Origin: Rhizobium sp.
Lineage (GTDB): Bacteria; Pseudomonadota; Alphaproteobacteria; Rhizobiales; Rhizobiaceae
Reading direction: 5' to 3'
Assembly (NCBI GenBank): GCA_027533385.1
Contig: JAPZUE010000006.1
Coordinates: forward strand, 1-64,000
DNA: 64,000 nt
A program made the translations under genes and the position numbers. A model generated the notes under the pieces. It was given only the letters and a program-made list of their open reading frames with translations. It searched no databases and was not told the origin of the DNA. Shown piece after piece: positions 8,036-14,482 of this stretch (positions are counted from its first letter, which is position 1; the number at the start of each line of letters is the position of its first letter).

Positions 8036-9193
8036 CACCCGCCTCGCGACAAAGTCCGAAATCGGTGGCCCGATCAGGATGATCAGGATGAGCCGCATGG
8101 TCTGAAGGGCCATGATGAAGGACATGTCCACCGGCGTGGTCGCGGCGATGATCGCGATCGAATCAAGCCCGCCCGGGCTGGTCGCGAGATAGGCGGTCAG
8201 CGGGTCGATGCCATGCAGCGACCAGAGCAGGAAGGCAAGCCCGCCGCTGAACGCCATCAACACCAGGATCGAGCCGACGATCTGGGGCAGGGCGCCTGCC
8301 GCATGCCGCAGGATCCGCCGCGTGAAGGACAGGCCGATCCGCCAGCCGATCACGCCGTAACCGAGCGCCAGCAGCCATTCGGGCAGCTGCAGCGTGATGA
8401 AGCCCATCACATGCAAGACAGTCGTGGCAACCAGCGGCAGCAGCATCGTGCCGGCCGGGATCTTGAACCTTGCGCCGATCGCGGCTGCAGTGAGTGCGGC
8501 AACCAGCGTCAGCCCGAGATCGAGCCAGTCGGTCTCCGGGAACCAGACGACGGGATGGGCAGCGCCACCCTCGATATTGAAGACGAAGGCTGCCATCAGC
8601 GAGGCGCCCGTGGCGACAAACGCGACGCGCAGATACTGCATGAAGGCGACGAGGCGCGGATCCCCGCCATGCGCTTCCGCCATTAGCACCATGGCCGACG
8701 CCGCTCCGGCCGAGGTGCCCCAGATCGCCGTCGTGCCCGGCAGGATCTCGGCTTTCGCCATGAGATAGCCAAGCAGACTGCTCGCCCCGATGATGGCCAG
8801 CACGATCGACAGGAAGACCGGCCAGTCCTTGGCGACCGTTGAAAGCGTGCCGAGATCGATAGAGCGTGCAATGATGCAGCCAATCAGCGAATGGGCGAAG
8901 ATGTAAGGGTAGCGATGGACCGAGAGCCGCGCACCATTCGTCGCAACCAGGATTGCCGCGACCATGGGCCCGAGCAGAAGCGCGCCGGGGATATGCGCGA
9001 GATAAAGCCCGCTTGAGATCGCAAGCGATAGCACCAGAAGTATGAGCCAGCGAAGCGCGATCGGCAGTGGGGTGAGAAGGCCCGGCGGCGGCGGAGGATC
9101 GGTGGCCGCAGCCTTTGCAACAGCGGGCTCCGGGAGCGCGTCCGGGTCCGGTTGCGGCAGGTCCTCGTGGTCTTTGCCCGATGGCATGTTCAT
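8024..9193 (-). CDS. AbrB-family (COG3180) membrane protein, putative permease/ammonia monooxygenase-like
   Basis: This 389-aa polytopic protein has about ten hydrophobic segments and two internal repeats with the family motifs IPGALLLGPMVAAIL (first half) and IPAGTMLLPLVATTVL (second half). A PGGLDSIAIIAA motif near the C-terminus is also typical. Members are annotated 'AbrB family transcriptional regulator' or 'ammonia monooxygenase' by error propagation; the sequence is that of a transporter. The N-terminal 40 residues are proline-rich and cytosolic. The start at 9193 follows GGACGGAG; a longer frame begins at 9247. It is divergent from a TetR gene that could regulate it. Confidence 0.8.
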   Translation of the reverse strand: MNMPSGKDHEDLPQPDPDALPEPAVAKAAATDPPPPPGLLTPLPIALRWLILLVLSLAISSGLYLAHIPGALLLGPMVAAILVATNGARLSVHRYPYIFAHSLIGCIIARSIDLGTLSTVAKDWPVFLSIVLAIIGASSLLGYLMAKAEILPGTTAIWGTSAGAASAMVLMAEAHGGDPRLVAFMQYLRVAFVATGASLMAAFVFNIEGGAAHPVVWFPETDWLDLGLTLVAALTAAAIGARFKIPAGTMLLPLVATTVLHVMGFITLQLPEWLLALGYGVIGWRIGLSFTRRILRHAAGALPQIVGSILVLMAFSGGLAFLLWSLHGIDPLTAYLATSPGGLDSIAIIAATTPVDMSFIMALQTMRLILIILIGPPISDFVARRVAKG

Positions 9194-9259
9194 CTCCGTC
9201 CTTCGTCTGAACCTTAATCCCGGGAAAGGGCTGGACGAAAGAGACATTTCATCGAATAA

Positions 9260-9937
9260 ATGAGGGGTAACTCACAAACAAGTTTTATGAGAATGGCCTC
9301 GCAAAAGTCAAGTTCGGCAACATCGGAGCCCGTGCAGCAGGTGGCAGTGCCAACGGCCAAGGAGCCGAAGCGCAAGCGCGGCATCGCGCGCGTGGCCAAA
9401 CTCCTCGATGCCGGTGCTTCCGTCTTTGCCGAGCAGGGCTACAAGGCCGCGACCATGACCGAGATCGCCGCACGCGCCGGTGCGCCGATCGGCTCACTCT
9501 ACCAGTTCTTTCCCAACAAGGATGTGCTCGCCGACGCACTTGTCGCCCGCTATGCCGAGCATGTCGAGGCAGCGCTCGATCGAATCAGGGCACAGGTCGC
9601 CGAGCTCGACGGTATCCAGCTCGCAGACAGACTGCTCGATGTGCTCGTTGCCCATGCCGCTGAGCGCAGCCTGGCGCTCAGCCTGCTTGACGCCCGCTGG
9701 GAGCAGCCGGGCGTGCGCCCCGGCGTGCTGCGCGAAAGCCTGCGCAAGCGTATCGCCGAGATCCTGACGCTCTGGCGTCCTGAACTCGCCGAGGATCAGG
9801 CGCAGGCCATGTCGGTCGTTCTCTTCCAGGCGATGAAATCCCTCGTGCAACTGCATGAAGAGAAACGTTATCCCGGCAAGGCCGAAGCGATCGCCCATTG
9901 GCGCGGCTGGGTGCAGCGCTACCTCACCGAAATCTGA
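9260..9937 (+). CDS. TetR/AcrR-family transcriptional regulator
   Basis: This 225-aa protein has a basic N-terminus, then a TetR helix-turn-helix at about residues 40-85 (ARVAKLLDAGASVFAEQG, MTEIAARAGAPIGSLYQFF). A helical ligand-binding domain follows. The start is uncertain: ATG 9260, 9287 or 9293 all fit, giving 225, 216 or 214 aa. It is divergent from the AbrB-family permease, the classic layout for a local repressor; an imperfect CATTT/AAATG inverted repeat at 9246-9263 could be its operator. The ligand is unknown. Confidence 0.87.
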   Translation: MRGNSQTSFMRMASQKSSSATSEPVQQVAVPTAKEPKRKRGIARVAKLLDAGASVFAEQGYKAATMTEIAARAGAPIGSLYQFFPNKDVLADALVARYAEHVEAALDRIRAQVAELDGIQLADRLLDVLVAHAAERSLALSLLDARWEQPGVRPGVLRESLRKRIAEILTLWRPELAEDQAQAMSVVLFQAMKSLVQLHEEKRYPGKAEAIAHWRGWVQRYLTEI

Positions 9938-9990
9938 GCCGGACGCGGAAACTCCTGTTCCTCCGGGCGCCTCTGCGATAAAACCCGATC

Positions 9991-10764
9991 ATGCAATGGA
10001 CGGACGAGGCGATCCTTCTCGGGGTGCGGCGGCATGGCGAATCGAGCGTCATTGCCGAGATGATGACGCGCAGCCGCGGCCGACATCTCGGCATGGTCCG
10101 CTCGGGGCGCTCCCGCGCGATGCAGCCCATGCTGCAGCCCGGAAACCGGCTTGAAGTCACCTGGCGCGCCCGCCTCGACGAACATCTCGGCGAATACCGG
10201 ATCGAGCCGCTGGTCCTGCGGGCAGGGCGCTTGATGGAAAGTGCGACCGCCGTCTACGGCGTCCAGGCCCTGGCGGCGCTGCTGCGTCTCCTCCCCGAGC
10301 GCGATCCCCACCCGCATCTTTTTGAAGCACTCGATGTGATCCTCGATCATCTGGAGGAGCCGGCAACCGCAGGCGAACTCTTCGTTCGCTTCGAGCTGGC
10401 GCTGCTCAACGATCTCGGTTTCGGGCTGGATCTGGAGGAATGTGCGGCGACGGGCGCGCGCTATGATCTCGCTTATGTCTCGCCGAAGTCGGGCAGGGCG
10501 GTCAGCCGCGAGGCGGGGGCGCCCTGGGCGGACAAGATGCTGGCGCTGCCGGATTTCCTCACCCCCGGCACGAACCGCGCGGCCGATCCCGAGACCCTTG
10601 CCGCAGCCTTCAGGCTCACGGCCTATTTCCTCGATCGGCATGTCTACGTGCCGCGGGGGCTTGAGCCCGGCGCGGCACGCGAGGGATTTTGTCAGGCAGC
10701 GTTGAAGACCTTGCGCTCGCTCGACGCGAATGGCGCATTGGCGGCACCGAAGAACTCGGCCTGA
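9991..10764 (+). CDS. recO: DNA repair protein RecO
   Basis: This 257-aa RecF-pathway protein anneals ssDNA and loads RecA with RecR. The N-terminal OB-fold begins [21 protein letters not shown] and contains [17 protein letters not shown]. The central helical region holds [22 protein letters not shown], the usual zinc-site region of RecO, but with a single visible cysteine here. The proximity to era is conserved in rhizobia. The last 73 bases overlap the 3' end of a convergent small gene. Confidence 0.93.
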   Translation: MQWTDEAILLGVRRHGESSVIAEMMTRSRGRHLGMVRSGRSRAMQPMLQPGNRLEVTWRARLDEHLGEYRIEPLVLRAGRLMESATAVYGVQALAALLRLLPERDPHPHLFEALDVILDHLEEPATAGELFVRFELALLNDLGFGLDLEECAATGARYDLAYVSPKSGRAVSREAGAPWADKMLALPDFLTPGTNRAADPETLAAAFRLTAYFLDRHVYVPRGLEPGAAREGFCQAALKTLRSLDANGALAAPKNSA

Positions 10765-10946
10765 TCTTCCGGCGCGGATTTCGCCATGTGCTGGTGAATG
10801 GCCTTCTGCAATTCGCCGATGCTGCGATAGACGCCGCCGTCGAGATCGATGACCGGATATTTGACGGCGATGAACTTGACCCTGTCACCGTCGGGTATGG
10901 TGATGCCAACCGGGATCCCGGCATATTCAATGACTTGCTTCTTCAT
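10692..10946 (-). CDS. Conserved small hypothetical protein (84 aa)
   Basis: The product from ATG 10946 starts [20 protein letters not shown] and contains [24 protein letters not shown]. It reads as a compact alpha/beta soluble protein with no signal or membrane segment. I recognise it only as a rhizobial hypothetical. GGGGAT about 9 bases upstream can serve as ribosome site. The 3' end overlaps recO, which is convergent. It lies 78 bases downstream of the 30-codon reading frame at 11025-11117 and may share its transcript. Confidence 0.6.
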   Translation of the reverse strand: MKKQVIEYAGIPVGITIPDGDRVKFIAVKYPVIDLDGGVYRSIGELQKAIHQHMAKSAPEDQAEFFGAANAPFASSERKVFNAA

Positions 10947-11024
10947 AACGAATATCCCCGCTCGTGCACGCATGGCACGGCGCTGTTTCAAGAGTCGTTT
11001 GTGGATGTCAGGCTTTGTGCTGCG

Positions 11025-11117
11025 TCACATTCGACAGGAGCAGGCGGAATGGCATTTCACCACCACCACGCGCGGGGTCCGCCAGGATCGGATGGCATCA
11101 AGAAATACAACTTGCAT
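11025..11117 (-). CDS. Candidate 30-codon leader/small peptide with strong ribosome site
   Basis: The frame ATG 11117 to TGA 11025 encodes MQVVFLDAIRSWRTPRVVVV followed by a Cys/His-containing tail (KCHSACSCRM). An AAGGAGGTCAGC ribosome site sits 4-15 bases before the ATG, stronger than that of most genes here. A perfect hairpin (11143-11161) and a possible promoter (11200-11228) precede it. No homologue is known to me. It may be a leader peptide regulating the 84-aa gene, or the ribosome site may be fortuitous. Confidence 0.4.
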   Translation of the reverse strand: MQVVFLDAIRSWRTPRVVVVKCHSACSCRM

Positions 11118-11142
11118 TTCGCTGACCTCCTTCTTTGGCTGG

Positions 11143-11161
11143 GGCCTTCTCGTTGAAGGCC
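11143..11161 (-). promoter_or_regulatory. 5'-leader hairpin before the small-peptide frame
   Basis: GGCCTTC (11143-11149), a 5-base loop, GAAGGCC (11155-11161), a perfect 7-bp stem. It lies about 10 bases upstream of the AAGGAGG ribosome site of the 30-codon frame, in the transcribed leader if the promoter at 11200-11228 is used. It has no T-run and so is not a terminator. Confidence 0.4.
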
Positions 11162-11199
11162 AAACATGGTTCGTCGTCAGTGTCCGAACCAGCACGCAC

Positions 11200-11228
11200 A
11201 AGGTAGGTGCTGGGTCGGAATCCGTCAA
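11200..11228 (-). promoter_or_regulatory. Possible sigma-70 promoter
   Basis: On the minus strand TTGACG (11228-11223), a 17-base spacer, then TACCTT (11205-11200). The -35 box is one base from consensus and the spacing is ideal; the -10 is weaker. It would drive the 30-codon frame and the 84-aa gene. The rest of 11229-11344 is AT-rich with no gene seen. Confidence 0.35.
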
Positions 11229-11344
11229 CGGGCGAACCAAGAAAAATAAAATAATTTTCTGTGATGGTTCGCGCTAGGCAAAAACACAGGAATTTTGATC
11301 CGGCATAGGCGAAATGCCGAAATATGATCTCACTTTGGGCAAAA

Positions 11345-12565
11345 TTACGCCATGCCCATGGCTGGCCGCTCGACAGCCTGTTCGCGGATCGGCCAATGCA
11401 CCACAGCCGCGAAGATCCCGAGCGCCACACCCAGCCACCAGACCTGATCATAGGTTCCGAAGTGGTCGTAGAGATAGCCGCCCATCCACACGCCGAGGAA
11501 GGAGCCGAGCTGGTGCGACAGGAAAACGAGGCCGCCGAGCAGACCGAGATGGCGCGTGCCGAACATGATCGCCACCAGTCCATTGGTCGGCGGCACTGTC
11601 GATAGCCAGAGCAGCCCCATGACGGCTGCGAAGATCACGACCGAAGCCGGCGTCTGGGGCAAAAGCAGGAAGAGCGTCACCGTGATCGAACGGCCGATAT
11701 AGATGAAGGCGAGGAAATAGGGCTTCGAATAGCGCTGCCCGATCCAGCCGGCAGCCAGCGAGCCGATGATGTTGAAGAAGCCGATCAGAGCCATGGCAAT
11801 CACGGCATAGCGGGCCTCGATGCCGATATCGCCGAGATAGGCCGGGAAATGTGCGGTAATGAAGGCGACCTGGAAGCCGCAGACGAAGAAGCCGGTGGTC
11901 AGAAGCAGGTAGCTCTTGTGCGCGAAGGCTTCGCGCAGCGCCTCGGCAATCGTCTGCTGATACTGGTTGCCGGATTGCGAGCCCGACATTGCATTGCCAC
12001 GCAAGGGAAAGGCAAGCAGCGGCACGACCAGCATCATGACCGCGATGATCACCAGGCTGTCCGACCAGCCGAAGGCCGAGATGAAACCCTGGCTGAGCGG
12101 CGCAAATAGGAACATGCCCGCCGAGCCGGCTGCCGTCCCGATACCGAAGGCCATCGACCGCTGCTCGGGCGTCACGTTCCGGGCAAAGGCCGAGAGGATG
12201 ACGCTGAACGAGCCGGCACCGATCGCAAGCCCGATCAAGACGCCCCCGCCCATATGCAGCCAGATCGGTGCCGAGGCATTGGCCATCATCACGAGGCCCG
12301 CGGCATAGAGCACGCCCGAGGACACGAGCACGCGGCCCGTCCCATATTTGTCGGCGAGCGCCCCGAAAAAGGGCTGGCTCAAGCCCCAGAACAGGTTCTG
12401 GAACGCCATCGCCAGACCAAAGGTCTGCCGGTCCCAGCCCCGATCCGCCAGCATCGGCAGCTGGAAGAAGCCCATCGCCGAGCGCGGCCCGAAGGTCATC
12501 ACGGCGATCAGCGATCCCGCAAGAATGATGAGCCAGGGCATGGCGGGACGGACTGTGGTGGTCAT
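11345..12565 (-). CDS. MFS transporter
   Basis: This 406-aa protein has 12 predicted membrane helices and belongs to the major facilitator superfamily. The first cytoplasmic loop motif appears as GALADKYGTGRVLV (about residues 55-70). The MGFFQLPML opening, the central loop around 190-215 and VGLLWLSTVPPTNGLVAIMFG resemble the oxalate/formate antiporter or monocarboxylate (OFA/MCT) branch, but the substrate cannot be read from the sequence. The start at 12565 is preferred over 12589 because GGAGAAG precedes it. It is a single gene between intergenic repeats and the small-peptide locus. Confidence 0.85.
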   Translation of the reverse strand: MTTTVRPAMPWLIILAGSLIAVMTFGPRSAMGFFQLPMLADRGWDRQTFGLAMAFQNLFWGLSQPFFGALADKYGTGRVLVSSGVLYAAGLVMMANASAPIWLHMGGGVLIGLAIGAGSFSVILSAFARNVTPEQRSMAFGIGTAAGSAGMFLFAPLSQGFISAFGWSDSLVIIAVMMLVVPLLAFPLRGNAMSGSQSGNQYQQTIAEALREAFAHKSYLLLTTGFFVCGFQVAFITAHFPAYLGDIGIEARYAVIAMALIGFFNIIGSLAAGWIGQRYSKPYFLAFIYIGRSITVTLFLLLPQTPASVVIFAAVMGLLWLSTVPPTNGLVAIMFGTRHLGLLGGLVFLSHQLGSFLGVWMGGYLYDHFGTYDQVWWLGVALGIFAAVVHWPIREQAVERPAMGMA

Positions 12566-12667
12566 CGGGGCTTCTCCTCTGTCCATCACACAGTAGTGCA
12601 GTCGATTGATGAACAGAAACGCCTTTTGATGAACTGGCCATCAGGGGATTTGATGAATGTTAGATGG

Positions 12668-12765
12668 GGACCCACCTCCCCCCCTGCGGGAGAGGATACA
12701 AAATCGAAGCTTTAGGCGAGCGCAAGCCGCCTAAACTTCAGATTTTGTTGGTGAGGGGGCGGTTC
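12668..12765. repeat. Palindromic mosaic repeat with long inner stem (copy 2)
   Basis: The outer modules CCTCCCCCCCTGCGGGAGAGG and GTGAGGGGGCGG enclose an imperfect inner palindrome: CAAAATCGAAG...CTTTAGGCG, GCCGCCTAAA, and CAGATTTTG. It lies with copy 3 in the 335-base gap 12566-12900 between the MFS and MOSC genes. No gene was seen in that gap. Confidence 0.6.
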
Positions 12766-12782
12766 TGTTGGCACGGCGAACG

Positions 12783-12885
12783 ATCCCCCTCTCTTGCGAT
12801 TTCAGATGTTTAGCCGTGGCTTCCGCCACGACTAACTCATCGAAATCGCTTTCTCCCCCACCAAGGGGGAGATGGGCGGCCGCAC
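12783..12885. repeat. Palindromic mosaic repeat with long inner stem (copy 3)
   Basis: ATCCCCCTCTCTTGCGATTTC, then an inner TTTAGCCGTGGC / GCCACGACTAA region, then GAAATCGCTTTCTCCCCC and CCAAGGGGGAGATGGGC. The organisation is the same as in copy 2 (G-rich ends, GATTT/AAATC arms, central hairpin) but most inner bases differ. It ends 15 bases before the MOSC stop. Confidence 0.6.
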
Positions 12886-12900
12886 GTTTGGCAGCGGCCG

Positions 12901-13746
12901 TCACCGCCGCTTGATCGCCCAGCGCTCCCGGCAGCCGAGCACCGTCACCGCATCCCCGACCCGCACCAGTCCTTCGCCCTGCGGCACCGCATTCCAGCCG
13001 AAGAGCGGCCCCGGCACGCGCCGGTCTGCAGACATCCTCAGCCGCCCCATGGCCGGCATCGGACTGGCACCCTCGCGGGAACCGGTCTGCTGGTCCTGGG
13101 TCGTCATGATGCAGCGCGGGCAGGGTTTCACAAAGTCGAAGCGGATGCCGCCGATCTCAAGGCCGGTCCAGGCATCCTCCGCCCAGGGTTTGTCGCAATC
13201 GAGCACGATGTTGGGCCGGAAGCGGTCCATGCCGACTTCGCCTTCGCCATGTCGCGCCATGTCTTCGTTCAGGGCGCGCAGCGAGCCCGTCGTGGTGACG
13301 AGGATCTGGTAGCCGTCGGCAAAGCCCATCGGCGAGCCTTCGCCTGCCCAGTCCGCACTCGCCTCGCGGTGGCTGTCGCCATCGATGAAGACCAGTTTCA
13401 CAGGCCGTCCGAACCACTCGGACAGCGTGTCATTGACGCTCTCATGCGCGACCGCAGCGCTGACGGGCGATTGCCAGATTGCCACTTCCATGCGGTTGTC
13501 CGGCTGCGGTGGCGCGACCATCATCTCGCGCCCGTCATCCAATCGAAGCGTCAGATAGGCGGCGGCCGGAAGCGCAATCAGCCGGGCAAGCGCCGGCAAT
13601 TCCCGCTGGGTGATGAAATGGCCGGAGGGATCGACCAGCATCATCCGCCGGTCGCCGGAAAGCCCCATGGCATCGATAGGCGCCTGGGGCACGGCAATCC
13701 CCCGGGCGCTCTTGAACGGATAGATGAAAAGCCCGGTGACCTGCAT
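12901..13746 (-). CDS. MOSC-domain protein (YcbX/mARC-like)
   Basis: This 281-aa protein has an N-terminal MOSC beta-barrel (about 1-120; VTGLFIYPFKSARGIAVPQ and GLSGDRRMMLVD) and a C-terminal MOSC domain (about 130-270). The conserved molybdenum-cofactor cysteine is probably the one in DFVKPCPRCIMTTQDQQTG. This two-domain form matches the mARC/YcbX family that reduces N-hydroxylated compounds. There is no ferredoxin extension like that of E. coli YcbX. It is followed in the operon sense by nothing downstream and preceded by an HD hydrolase 15 bases upstream, suggesting co-transcription. Confidence 0.88.
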   Translation of the reverse strand: MQVTGLFIYPFKSARGIAVPQAPIDAMGLSGDRRMMLVDPSGHFITQRELPALARLIALPAAAYLTLRLDDGREMMVAPPQPDNRMEVAIWQSPVSAAVAHESVNDTLSEWFGRPVKLVFIDGDSHREASADWAGEGSPMGFADGYQILVTTTGSLRALNEDMARHGEGEVGMDRFRPNIVLDCDKPWAEDAWTGLEIGGIRFDFVKPCPRCIMTTQDQQTGSREGASPMPAMGRLRMSADRRVPGPLFGWNAVPQGEGLVRVGDAVTVLGCRERWAIKRR

Positions 13747-13761
13747 GATGCTTTGCCTTTT

Positions 13762-14445
13762 TCAGATTTCGTCGCGGAAAAGGGTGAGAAACAGCGTCAG
13801 CCGCTCGTGCCGCTCCTGGGCGAGCCTGGCGCCCGTCGCCGTTTGGAACCCCTCGGAGAGCCTCAAGAGCTTGGCCGGAAAGTGGTCGATCGCGTAAGAA
13901 CGGTCGTCGAGCGGCCGATGCTCCGCGCCGGGGTCGCCGGGGTGATAGAGGCCGGAGCCCATGCGGCCGGCGATGTAGAAGCAGCGCGCTACGCCGACCA
14001 TGCCGATCGCATCCAGCCGGTCGGCATCCTGCAGCATCTTCGCTTCCAGCGTTCCCGGCGGGATATTGGCGGAAAAGCTGTGGGTGAGGATCGCGTGCGC
14101 GACCGCCGCAATCTTCTCCTCCGGCCAGCCGAGCCCCGCCAGAATGCCGCTCGCCTTCTCTGCCGCCAGCCGCGAGGCCTGCGAGCGGAGCGGCGAGCTC
14201 TTCTCGACGGCGACGCAATCATGCAGCAGCACGGCGGCTGCGAGGATTTTGGCGTCGCCGCCTTCGCCCGCCTGGATCTTCATGGCGTTCTTGAAGACAC
14301 GATGGATATGGGCAAGGTCATGCGAGCCGTCGTCGCCTTCGGTCGCGTGATCAAAAAGTTCGGCGGCAAGCGCCTCGTGCGGTGCGAAGTCAGCGGCGGT
14401 GAGAAGGGCGGTCAAGGCAGAGTCCCCGTTGAGGTGAGGCCGCAT
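13762..14445 (-). CDS. HD-domain phosphohydrolase (YedJ-like)
   Basis: This 227-aa protein has the HD metal-binding pattern H (SHDLAHIHRVF), HD (AVLLHDCVAVE), H and D (AVAHAILTHSF; LQDADRLDAIGMVGVAR). The last motif with a DRLDAIG run marks the YedJ-type HD subfamily. The substrate is unknown; members are predicted nucleotide or phosphate-ester hydrolases. It lies between DUF2339 (37 bases upstream) and the MOSC gene (15 bases downstream) on the same strand, so an operon of the three is likely. Confidence 0.87.
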   Translation of the reverse strand: MRPHLNGDSALTALLTAADFAPHEALAAELFDHATEGDDGSHDLAHIHRVFKNAMKIQAGEGGDAKILAAAVLLHDCVAVEKSSPLRSQASRLAAEKASGILAGLGWPEEKIAAVAHAILTHSFSANIPPGTLEAKMLQDADRLDAIGMVGVARCFYIAGRMGSGLYHPGDPGAEHRPLDDRSYAIDHFPAKLLRLSEGFQTATGARLAQERHERLTLFLTLFRDEI

Positions 14446-14482
14446 CTAGCCTTGCGAGCGCCCTCTGTTCAACCGCCCTCGA

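Noticed and set aside
11025..11117. RiPP or PQQ-type precursor peptide
   Set aside because: No radical-SAM, cyclodehydratase or PQQ genes are nearby and the sequence matches no precursor motif; kept only as a possible leader peptide.
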